Under the pieces are notes generated by a model. The model saw only the letters and a program-made list of their open reading frames with translations. It was not told the origin of the DNA and ran no database searches. Below, in pieces: positions 1 through 7,852 of a stretch of DNA of 64,000 nt. The translations under genes were made by a program, and so were the position numbers. Positions within the stretch are counted from its first letter, which is position 1. Each line of letters opens with the position of its first letter. This DNA comes from Gammaproteobacteria bacterium (GTDB taxonomy: Bacteria; Pseudomonadota; Gammaproteobacteria; Methylococcales; Methylomonadaceae), in NCBI GenBank assembly GCA_018830325.1, contig JAHJSQ010000028.1, positions 17,737 to 81,736 of the forward strand, given 5' to 3'.

Positions 1-172
1 AACCCCTTTGCGCTAGGTACGAAGAATGCGGTCTCCGACAAGTTGATTTCTTCAGCGATGGCTTGAAGCAAATCATCATCCAGCCAGTTCTCCAACGGGC
101 ACACACTGCCGCCGGATTTCCCTCGAATGCTCGGGTAGCAAAAGCATCTACTTGGTATTGTTTGATTTTCAA
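1..172 (-). pseudogene. PhzF-family isomerase, 5' part, frameshifted
   Basis: The reverse strand from a TTG at 172 reads MKIKQYQVDAFATRAFEGNP, the typical N-terminus of PhzF-like epimerases/isomerases (phenazine biosynthesis family). Around 100-106 the frame breaks: the continuation VCPLENWLDDDLL...INLSETAFF is only read after dropping two bases (one extra TG in a GTGTGTG run). The SETAFF motif is characteristic of the family. The gene runs off the left edge, so later inactivating changes cannot be judged. It may be a true pseudogene or a base-call error in the short TG repeat. The TTG start fits the family's usual start but no strong ribosome site is visible. Confidence 0.75.
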
Positions 173-671
173 TTCTGATAGCGTGTGATGAGAAACTTAA
201 CTTCTGAATTCACCGGCCTGCATGGCTTTCCGCCACATCTTGTTCTGAGTCACCAACGAGTGCTGATTTACATGACGGACATTTCAGGAGATAAGTGCGA
301 ATAGTAAAAATGTCCGCATACTCGTGCTTTGCATTCACTACACTCAATTAACATTTAACTTTCCTTGACGAGGATACCTAACGTAAAAGTGTGGGGTTGC
401 GCGCTTTTGCGCATTCCCTCTCGACTGCCGGGTTAGTGAGCGCACGGTTATAACCACAGTGAGAAAGTTGCAATACGCGAAGCAACGGGTAATTTTCAGA
501 GATGGCAGCACTCCGAGCAACACCACAAGCAATGACTTTGGCGCGAACCTCGGCAACCAACTCATAAATTGTAAGAATTGCTCCGCCAGCGATAGCATGA
601 CGATCTTTTGGGTGCGACGGAAAGACAGAAATTGGCGAAGAGGTGCGACATCAGTGCGCTTTAACGCTCTG
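173..671. other. Intergenic region without a convincing gene
   Basis: A minus-strand open frame of up to 118 codons (344-700) overlaps the 3' end of brnA and resembles nothing I recognise; I do not call it. At 377-436 a 60-bp stretch starts with ACCTAAC and ends with GTTAG around an imperfect GC-rich stem, loosely like an integron attC site, but the second core box departs from consensus. Confidence 0.4.
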
Positions 672-941
672 CTAATGTGCGCCGTTTGAGACGTCACCAT
701 TGAGCGGTTTGTTAGCAGCTTCAGCTTTCAAGCGCTCAACCAGCCAAACCTTGATGATCGATTGCCGGGTAACACCGATACGAGCCGCTTCACGGTCCAA
801 CGAGTCTACTACCCACGAAGGAAAGTCGACATTTATGCGCTTCTGTTCCTGGTTGACACGACGCGCCGTGGATAAGTCAAGATCATCAATGATGTCTTTT
901 TTGCCTTGGTCAAATTTCTTATCAAAATCTTTAGCTTTCAT
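672..941 (-). CDS. brnA: BrnA-type antitoxin
   Basis: An 89-aa protein matching the BrnA family: a charged N-terminal stretch (MKAKDFDKKFDQGKKDI) followed by a ribbon-helix-helix segment with the family signature NVDFPSWVVDSLDREAARIGV and TRQSIIKVWLVERL (about residues 38-73). BrnA binds and neutralises the BrnT ribonuclease and represses the brnTA operon. It overlaps the 3' end of the upstream brnT remnant by 11 bases, the normal translational coupling of this pair. The antitoxin looks intact although its toxin is broken, so it may now be an orphan kept by chance or used against another BrnT. Confidence 0.88.
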   Translation of the reverse strand: MKAKDFDKKFDQGKKDIIDDLDLSTARRVNQEQKRINVDFPSWVVDSLDREAARIGVTRQSIIKVWLVERLKAEAANKPLNGDVSNGAH

Positions 942-1169
942 ATAGTTCTACCTCTCGTTTGCGGGAGCGCCTTACAGAAATAAGCCGAACTGTTCCGTTT
1001 CTATAGGTGACGAAGGCTGACCAGTGTTTCGAACCAATCAGACCTATGACCAGAAAACGAGGTTCATCATCCGATCTAGCTTGGAGTCCCAGCAGATCAG
1101 GGTCTCGCCAGAGGGCCTGGGCATCCAGAAAGTCGATTCCGTGCTTTCCAAATTGGCTTGGCTTTTATC
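931..1169 (-). pseudogene. brnT: BrnT-type RNase toxin, truncated and frameshifted
   Basis: The reverse strand encodes KHGIDFLDAQALWRDP, ...FLVIGLIG, ...WSAFVTYR, RLISVRRSRKREVELYES, which is the body and C-terminus of a BrnT toxin (a RelE-fold ribosome-independent RNase). The preceding conserved piece DKSQANLE is in another frame; one A is missing at about 1146-1148 (a family sequence would read ...ANLE-KHGIDF). Upstream of about 1170 the sequence stops resembling BrnT and no start codon is available. The remnant ends 28 bp from the stop of the eCIS ATPase gene, so the lost 5' end may mark the junction where the eCIS island was joined. Confidence 0.82.
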
Positions 1170-1196
1170 AATCACTTGAGAAGAAGCGAGCAAAAT

Positions 1197-2522
1197 CTAA
1201 ACAACCTTGCCTTCTTTAATGAATTCGCGTTGGATCGCGGTTTCCAGTCTTTTTAGATCGAGCCTTGCGCTTTGCGCCGCTATGATTTCAACCGCGCAAT
1301 AGTGGGTAACATTTAAAATGCTCGCGCCAGACAATTCGTAACGGTTCGCTACCTGCCGCCAATCGATGTCGATATGAACCTCGAGCTGTTCGGGAATTGT
1401 TTTGCGCCAAATTTCGTAGCGCTCATCCGCACCCGGCATTGGAAAGTGAATGATAGCTTGAAAGCGCCGCACGAACGCCTCGTCGATATTGGCTCGCTGG
1501 TTTGAGGCCAGAATCACTAAGCCGTTATAGTTCTCGATGCGCTGCAATAAATAAGCGACTTCTTGATTGGCGTATTTATCGTGGGCGTCTCGTATGTCGG
1601 TGCGCTTGCCGAACAATGCGTCGGCTTCGTCGAAAAATAAGATCCAATCTTTGTTTTCGGCCTTGTCGAACAGACGCGACAGGTTCTTTTCGGTTTCGCC
1701 GATGTATTTCGATACGACGCGCGACAAGTCTATGCGGAACACGTCCTTGCCGGTCTGCTTGCCGAGCAGTGTCGCGGTCAAGGTTTTGCCGGTGCCGGGC
1801 GGTCCGTAGAATAACGCCCGATAGCCCGGCTTGATCTTTTTCTTCATGCCCCAGTCTTGCAGTAAGGTATCGTTGTATTCGATCCAATGTTCGATTTCGC
1901 GTATTTGTTTCAAGGTCGACGGCGGCAATACCAAGTCGTCCCAAGCCATTTCGGTTTCGATATATTCGGCCGGAAAGTCGATACTGAAGCGCGGTTTGCT
2001 AACCGTGCCGAGCGTCAACCATTCGACGATTTCAGGGTCGAGCACCAAGCGCCCGCTCATGATCGGCTCGCCTTCGGGAACCGGGTCGAGCCGCAGAATT
2101 TTTTGTTTAGCGAACCAATGGTCGTCGTTGAAGATTTTTTGAACTTCGAGACGTTTTTCCAGATCGTCCCCGGCCAGAATGAATTGCGCGGTTTCTCCTG
2201 TGGGTAAAATGCCTCGGTGATTAGTGCCTTTGACGCCGCCGAATTCGGGGAAATCGCCGCCTTCGGGGAGAAATTCGGAAATCAATTTGTTGAAGAAATG
2301 GGGTTGGAGGTGAGGAACGATAGCGAGTAACAGTATGACAAACTCTTCCAGGCAAGGGTTGTATTTTTCTATGAATTCGGTCAGCCATGATTCACTGCTA
2401 TAAAAACTCAACGACTTTATTTCAATTTCCGAGGGTTTTTTAAGGCGTGAATATAGGCAATCTTCAATAAAGGATTTTAACCATTTAAGCGCTATTTCAA
2501 GGTTTACGATGTCAACGTTCAT
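1197..2522 (-). CDS. eCIS AAA+ ATPase (Afp15/Pvc15-like)
   Basis: A 441-aa AAA+ ATPase, the enzyme found in nearly all eCIS clusters (Afp15/Pvc15 family) and thought to act in particle assembly or effector loading. The N-terminal ~190 residues are a family-specific helical region. The AAA+ core shows Walker A GPPGTGKT at about 240-247, Walker B ILFFDEAD at about 294-301, a sensor-1-like ILASNQRANID stretch and an arginine-finger-like VRRF. It is the last gene of the eCIS run, separated from the effector gene by about 500 bp of repeats, so it may be read from the same long transcript or have its own promoter. Nothing suggests truncation. Confidence 0.9.
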   Translation of the reverse strand: MNVDIVNLEIALKWLKSFIEDCLYSRLKKPSEIEIKSLSFYSSESWLTEFIEKYNPCLEEFVILLLAIVPHLQPHFFNKLISEFLPEGGDFPEFGGVKGTNHRGILPTGETAQFILAGDDLEKRLEVQKIFNDDHWFAKQKILRLDPVPEGEPIMSGRLVLDPEIVEWLTLGTVSKPRFSIDFPAEYIETEMAWDDLVLPPSTLKQIREIEHWIEYNDTLLQDWGMKKKIKPGYRALFYGPPGTGKTLTATLLGKQTGKDVFRIDLSRVVSKYIGETEKNLSRLFDKAENKDWILFFDEADALFGKRTDIRDAHDKYANQEVAYLLQRIENYNGLVILASNQRANIDEAFVRRFQAIIHFPMPGADERYEIWRKTIPEQLEVHIDIDWRQVANRYELSGASILNVTHYCAVEIIAAQSARLDLKRLETAIQREFIKEGKVV

Positions 2523-2560
2523 TGAGTCATTTCATTGAATTTTATTGAGGATAAGTACCG

Positions 2561-2994
2561 AAAAAATGCCGATTTATGTTTATCCTGAGCACCGAATCCC
2601 TACTCAGGTCAAATCATATTGGCTTGGTTAACTTCGGTAGGGTTGCCGTGGTACGCACTGCGTACCACGGGACTCGTTCCCACGGTCATCCGTGGGAACC
2701 AGAAAAAAATGCCGATTTGTGCTTATTCCTAAGCATCGAATCCTTACTCAGGTCAAATCACATTGGCTTGGTTAACATCGGTAGGGTTTACTGTGGTACG
2801 CACAGCGTACCACGGGACTCGTTCCCACGGTCATCCGTGGGAACCAGAAAAAAATGCCGATTTGTGCTTATTCTTAAGCATCGAATCCTTACTCAGGTCA
2901 AATCACATTGGCTTGGTCAACTTCGGTAGGGTTGCCGTGGTACGCACAGCGTACCACGGGACTCGTTCCCCCGGAGGACCGTGGGAACCAGAAA
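2561..2994. repeat. Three tandem ~144-bp units with paired hairpins
   Basis: Three near-identical units follow each other with periods of 143 and 145 bp (GCC of the common ATGCCGATTT at 2568, 2711, 2856). Each unit holds two perfect or near-perfect inverted repeats: GTGGTACGCA/TGCGTACCAC and GTTCCCACGG/CCGTGGGAAC. The third copy differs in the second hairpin (CCCCCGGAGGACCGTGGG). They occupy the gap between the effector and ATPase genes; short open frames across them are repeat artefacts. Confidence 0.92.
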
Positions 2995-3020
2995 AAATGA
3001 TCGTCTGCCTAAGCGATTCA

Positions 3021-6000
3021 TCATGCCCCCGTTTTCACCCAAACGATCTTCAAATTTTTTGCATCCGGCCGATTTACTAAACTCTCAAGCAATGATTGTT
3101 CATCCGGTTTTAAGTCTCTAGGACAAATTATTGTGTATTCGATTTCCGGCCCTGGTCCATATTTGCTTATTAAAGTTTCGATCGTATTGGGAATTTGAGC
3201 AAGCTTATGTCTTACCGGTCCTCCGGTTTCGCCGCTAGTATCGGTCAGGTCGCGAATAGTAGTCACTTCAACCGCGAACACATGCGAAATTTTCCCTTTG
3301 CCTCCCGGTTGTTTGATTTCAACACGGCCTTCCGGACGCGGCCGCCGGCTTCCGACACGAAACGCTTTTTGAGTCTTGAATCTCGCCTTATACTGCGCGG
3401 ATTCTAATTTTGGATCGCTAGTCGTAATGGGAACTCCGGTTCTTTCTTCCCATTCGGGAATCAACTCGCCCAAAACTACATTTTGCATGGCGCCTCGTTC
3501 ATATTCCGCCCAATCGTGTTCTGCCGGCGCCAATCTTTCCTGAACATCTTTTGAAACACCTTTTGATGTGACTTTTACCGAAGCCACTAACGGTCCGGAA
3601 GACTTCGGTTTCGAAACTTTTCTTGAATTAAGCTTTGGATTAATCTCCCCGCCCACATAACTGGTTTCCGAGTCTTGGTTTTCCGACGCCTTGACGAGTG
3701 TTAGTGAGGTCAACTTGTATTTCTTTTTGATAGAAAGCAGTTTTTTATCCAACCGCTTAGTACTAATTTTTGGGTTATCGAGTAGAATTTCCGACTCTCG
3801 AATAGCCGACTCCAAATCTCGTTTTTTCTCATTTTCAGTACGCTTGTCATCCTTTTTCCCAAATAGTTTTGAAAACAAAGCTTTCGCCCTACCTACAATC
3901 CAGCCAATCAACTTATCCAACGCCTTATCAATCGGCACGCGAACTTTATTGATCACTCCCATGACTTTATCGGCAACTTTACCAAAACCTGCGAAGCCGG
4001 CGAGAAAGCTGATGGCCAGAGACAACATGCCGGCTAGTACCGATTCGACGCGTTTGGCCGCCGCACCGATGTTGCCGGCGGCGATTTGAACGATCGAACC
4101 GACGAATGCGGCGCCGACCTGGGCGATTTTCGACAATTTCTGCACGACGACCATCACTAGATCGTAAATGGACAAAATAGCCGAAATGAAACCGGCACCC
4201 GGTATAAACATTGAAACAATCTTGGGAACTGCCTTTTTGACGACCATGTCGACAACCATGCTGATAATTCCTCCGACCACGGTGTCCTTGAGGTCCGAAA
4301 GCTGATCCTTGATTTTATCCCATGCGGCAGCGGGTCCTTGCGTGACCAATGTTTTGACGATGTCGAAACCGGTTTCGAGCGCCTGAACGGTTTTTTCGCC
4401 CAGCACTTTGACTAACTTGACGCGCATATTTTGCCAGGTCAATCCCAACACCGAAAACACGAACTTCGCAATCTCGCCCAATGCAAACGAAGCAGGAATA
4501 TAAACACCCGGCAATGAACCGGTTAGCCATTCGAATAACCCTTTTTTGAGATGTCCTAGAAAATTGCCGGCGAATTTTTGGAAACCCAACTTACCGGCCG
4601 CCGCCAAATTACTGACGAAAGGTAAAGGATTTTTTAGAATCGCTTTCAATGCGCCGCCGGTACGCTTAACTATACCCATTACGCCGGGTTTAACGGTGTC
4701 AAAAATAATCTCTAGAAGATTCCAAACGGCGGTGCCCGCCCAACCGATGAACTGGCCCGCGAACGAACCGAAGACCTTGGCCAGTTTACCGAACGCGAGC
4801 GGAATCAGAATAATATCCTTGATTTCCAATGCCTTGAACGCGGCAATAAATAGCCCCGGAATTTGTGCGGCAAAAGTTTTGACAGTTTGCATCGACTTTT
4901 TGAACCAAGCCATGCAGCGCGCTACCGCATTCGCTTCCTGAATTTTGGCCCAGACATCGCCCTGATTGATCAAGTTCATGAATCCGCCAATCAACGCCTC
5001 GGCATCGTCCGGAGACTTGTCTCCGGTGATCGGATCTTTACCGAGTACCGAGCACAACAACGGATAAGCATTCGTTTGGCTGCGAGCGAACTCTGCGATC
5101 GGTTTGAGAATTGCATCCTTGATTAAGTTGGCAATTCCGCCAACGAGACCGGCGGCAAAAGATTTCACTCTGTTTATCGGTCCGGTTATGAGGCGTTTGC
5201 CCTGCTCCCAAACAGCATCCAGATTTTTGATATCGGTAATCGATCGCTCTTTGATAAATTGTTTAACGCTTTCCCAAATACCGCTCCCCATTTCCTTGAG
5301 TGCATCGAACTGTTGGTAAACCCAGTCGCTGATTTTCGAAAAGATTCCATGATTTTCCAAAGCCTGATTGATAACCGGGCCGATTCCGGGCAGCAGACTG
5401 ATGACTCCCCTCATGATGTTTCCCGGACTGCGATCGACAGCCGCACCGGTCACCGGGTTCATGCCAATCACGACGGTCAACATCGGAAAGCCCGGAATCA
5501 AGGCTGCCTTTCTTGCAATGAAATCCCTCGGATCAGGCAAGAAGCCACGCTGAAGAACAGGCGGAGTCGCGGTCGTCGTCACTTGCGGACTGCGCTGCAC
5601 GGCGGCGCCCTGTTGTATCGTATGGGTAAGCTCGTGTGCGAGCAGTTGCTTGCCTTCGCCGGTACCGGGCCGGTATTGGTCGTGGGAAAAGAATATGTGA
5701 TTGCGGAAGGTGAATGCCTTAGCGCTCAATTGATTGCTTAAGCCCCCGGATTCAGCATCTCGATGAATCCGGACATTGCTGAAATCGGCGCCGAAGCGCG
5801 GCTCCATGAAGCCTCGAACATCGCCGGATAAGGCCTCGCCGCCGGTGGTTTTATTATGAATCGCCGATTGGACCTGACTACTGACGCCTGGCGCGCCGTC
5901 GCCTTTGCGCTGTAATGGTTCTTCTTCTTTTTTCTGGATCTCTTCATCGGGTAATTCGGCTTTCTGCAGTTCTTCGGGAGGTTTAGCCCTTTGTAAAGGC

Positions 6001-6431
6001 TCTTCCTCCTGTTTCTGCAACTTATCTTCAGGAGCTTCGGTCTTTTGCAGTTTTTCGTCTTCCTGCTTTTGTATCGCTCGCTCGGGCTCTTCGGTTTTTT
6101 GCAGCGGTTCTTCCTCTTGTTTTTGGACTTTTTCTTCTGGAAGCTCGGCTTTTTGTAGTGGCTCTTCTTGTTTCTGAACTTTTTCCTCCGGTAATTCCGC
6201 CTTTTGCATTCTCTCTTCCGGCGCCGGCATCTTCATGACCTTATCGGCCATGTTATCGGCCTCATTTTCGAATTTGTCACCGGGCTTGTTGGCCGTCATT
6301 TTCAATTGCACGGCCGGCGCCTTCGGTTCATTCGCGGCCGCAAAAAATCCGCTCGAACCGGCCTTGGCAAAAAAAGCTTGATTGGCCGGTTTCGAAACAG
6401 TGCCGGATGATTTTTTTACACCGGTTTTCAT
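3021..6431 (-). CDS. DUF4157 eCIS effector-type protein
   Basis: A 1136-aa protein carrying the eCIS core domain DUF4157, which marks cargo of contractile injection systems. Order: an N-terminal segment with NKPGDKFENEADNMADKV (typical partner of DUF4157); an acidic, Q/K-rich repeat tract at about 76-175 built of units such as LQKAELPEEKVQKQEEEP; DUF4157 at about 200-275 with the zinc-protease-like HELTH motif at 266-270; a long alternation of amphipathic and hydrophobic segments (about 310-850, for example GGIISMVVDMVV and GMLSLAISFLAGFAGF); a lysine-rich linker; and a C-terminal ~200-residue globular part with EIKQPGGKG and FAVEVTTIRDL. Start 6431 is chosen because its ATG overlaps the previous stop (ATGA) after GGAG; an upstream start at 6467 is possible. 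The terminal module may be the toxic part, loosely like a PD-(D/E)xK fold (inference). No immunity gene follows. Confidence 0.85.
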   Translation of the reverse strand: MKTGVKKSSGTVSKPANQAFFAKAGSSGFFAAANEPKAPAVQLKMTANKPGDKFENEADNMADKVMKMPAPEERMQKAELPEEKVQKQEEPLQKAELPEEKVQKQEEEPLQKTEEPERAIQKQEDEKLQKTEAPEDKLQKQEEEPLQRAKPPEELQKAELPDEEIQKKEEEPLQRKGDGAPGVSSQVQSAIHNKTTGGEALSGDVRGFMEPRFGADFSNVRIHRDAESGGLSNQLSAKAFTFRNHIFFSHDQYRPGTGEGKQLLAHELTHTIQQGAAVQRSPQVTTTATPPVLQRGFLPDPRDFIARKAALIPGFPMLTVVIGMNPVTGAAVDRSPGNIMRGVISLLPGIGPVINQALENHGIFSKISDWVYQQFDALKEMGSGIWESVKQFIKERSITDIKNLDAVWEQGKRLITGPINRVKSFAAGLVGGIANLIKDAILKPIAEFARSQTNAYPLLCSVLGKDPITGDKSPDDAEALIGGFMNLINQGDVWAKIQEANAVARCMAWFKKSMQTVKTFAAQIPGLFIAAFKALEIKDIILIPLAFGKLAKVFGSFAGQFIGWAGTAVWNLLEIIFDTVKPGVMGIVKRTGGALKAILKNPLPFVSNLAAAGKLGFQKFAGNFLGHLKKGLFEWLTGSLPGVYIPASFALGEIAKFVFSVLGLTWQNMRVKLVKVLGEKTVQALETGFDIVKTLVTQGPAAAWDKIKDQLSDLKDTVVGGIISMVVDMVVKKAVPKIVSMFIPGAGFISAILSIYDLVMVVVQKLSKIAQVGAAFVGSIVQIAAGNIGAAAKRVESVLAGMLSLAISFLAGFAGFGKVADKVMGVINKVRVPIDKALDKLIGWIVGRAKALFSKLFGKKDDKRTENEKKRDLESAIRESEILLDNPKISTKRLDKKLLSIKKKYKLTSLTLVKASENQDSETSYVGGEINPKLNSRKVSKPKSSGPLVASVKVTSKGVSKDVQERLAPAEHDWAEYERGAMQNVVLGELIPEWEERTGVPITTSDPKLESAQYKARFKTQKAFRVGSRRPRPEGRVEIKQPGGKGKISHVFAVEVTTIRDLTDTSGETGGPVRHKLAQIPNTIETLISKYGPGPEIEYTIICPRDLKPDEQSLLESLVNRPDAKNLKIVWVKTGA

Positions 6432-7852
6432 AGGCTCCACTCCACCCAAAGCAGGTTTTGCATCCACGGCAACTTAATCGTTGCAATGTTCCAAGGCAGG
6501 CTATCCAGTAAAATGTCGCAACTCCGATATTCGACATGCAGTTGCCAGTCACCATCGCCACGCCGCATAAGTTTTCCGGGCCTCAGAATAAATGTTCCTC
6601 GTAAACTGTCGATCGAGGTATTTCGTAATACGTCCCAATGTTTCACCACGGCAGTCAATAATTCATCAGCTTCGCTTCGTTCTTCGTGACGCAGTTCCGT
6701 TAGCGTTTCGACCGGCACCGGCAAGTCGATATTGCATAGCACTTTTGGCAATACCAAGTCGTATTCGTGTGCCGTCGGTTCTCCGGTTGCCAGATAATGC
6801 AAAAGCGCTAAGGCCCTGCCGGTTTTAACGATTTTATAGTCTTGCAAACAAGCCGATACGGTAAACAATTGCGTCAAAAATGGATGCAGCAGCACCAGGC
6901 CGGCATTATCGACATAGACGCCTTCGTTGATATCCGGATCGTCGAAGGGATACGAAGAATGCGCTAGTTGCTCGTCTTCCTGCCGATGTGTCGCTGCTGT
7001 TGGAGACTGTGACGCCGAATCGCTTCGCCGAGAGTCTTGATGTTGCCGCTTTACTTCGAAATGTCGATCCGGCGCGTAGTTTGCGTCGTATCGGTCTTTA
7101 ACAATTGCGCCCATATCGTCCAGCATCGTTTGGCTAACGGCTTGACCCGATGACAATATGACCAACAGATTCTGCACAACCGTTCTTAAGCGGTCGTCTT
7201 CGGCAGTCTCGGGCGGTACGGAATTCGTTAAGCCTTGCCGTATTTTCTCGAAAACGACAGCGGTTTCCGGAAAATAGCGAACTAACAAGCGGGCAACAAA
7301 ACTCGTCGAAAACTGCCGAAGCAAACGGACTCTAGCTGCATCGTTCTGTAAAACTCCGATCAGCGCCTTGCTGAAATCCCTTTCACCCAAGGCGGACTCG
7401 TTATTACGCCAATTTTCGGTCAAAACCTGTTCCAAATTTCGCCCGTCCGGCAAACGGAACGACCAAGGCAAGCGGCCTGTCCTCAAAAAAAACAACATCG
7501 CTTCGTTTATGGTTTGTTGTCTCGATAGCCGATAATTTGCCCCGGCGATGAGCGCCCGAGAATCGTCGACATTCGAAGCGCTAACATCGGCTAAGGCTCG
7601 TTCCAGATTGGCAGCGATTCTTTTCGGTAACTCATATTCCAGTTGCGCCAATTCGACACTTCCGACATCGATCGACAAGCGGTCGAGATACAGATAATCG
7701 TTCGGCGACGAACAACGCTCCAAAACATTGTCGATGGTTCGAACGATTTGGTCGTGAGTCAAGCAAGTCAATAGGCGTTGTAATTCGACGCCGTCCGACT
7801 CGGAGCCGGTCGTTTCGGCATCGAGCGCATAGCATCGAATCACAGCGTTCAT
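6428..7852 (-). CDS. eCIS tape-measure protein (CIS_TMP family, Afp14/Pvc14-like)
   Basis: A 474-aa protein whose N-terminus (about 20-95: LLTCLTHDQIVRTIDNVLER, then YLYLDRLSIDVGSVELAQLEYELPKRI) matches the contractile-injection-system tape-measure family, including the conserved I/L-D-L-G element seen at its start. In this family the protein is thought to set particle length inside the tube. A middle region (about 95-300) is helical and polar; the C-terminal half contains NEGVYVDNAGLVLLHPFL and LPKVLCNIDLP, also typical of the family. It overlaps its neighbours on both sides by four bases (ATGA), showing tight coupling with the effector gene that follows. Length is within the range expected for a CIS_TMP protein. 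Confidence 0.82.
   Translation of the reverse strand: MNAVIRCYALDAETTGSESDGVELQRLLTCLTHDQIVRTIDNVLERCSSPNDYLYLDRLSIDVGSVELAQLEYELPKRIAANLERALADVSASNVDDSRALIAGANYRLSRQQTINEAMLFFLRTGRLPWSFRLPDGRNLEQVLTENWRNNESALGERDFSKALIGVLQNDAARVRLLRQFSTSFVARLLVRYFPETAVVFEKIRQGLTNSVPPETAEDDRLRTVVQNLLVILSSGQAVSQTMLDDMGAIVKDRYDANYAPDRHFEVKRQHQDSRRSDSASQSPTAATHRQEDEQLAHSSYPFDDPDINEGVYVDNAGLVLLHPFLTQLFTVSACLQDYKIVKTGRALALLHYLATGEPTAHEYDLVLPKVLCNIDLPVPVETLTELRHEERSEADELLTAVVKHWDVLRNTSIDSLRGTFILRPGKLMRRGDGDWQLHVEYRSCDILLDSLPWNIATIKLPWMQNLLWVEWSL

Noticed and set aside
344..700. 118-codon minus-strand open frame next to brnA
   Set aside because: It overlaps brnA's end, has no recognisable domain, and its later half covers the attC-like stem; coding is not supported.
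2561..2994. Short CRISPR-like array
   Set aside because: The units are ~144 bp, tandem without unique spacers, and built of hairpins; no cas genes are near.
2576..3080. Overlapping plus-strand open frames of 105-117 codons
   Set aside because: They are the same translated repeat (RTAYHGTRS...) in the hairpin units and match no protein.
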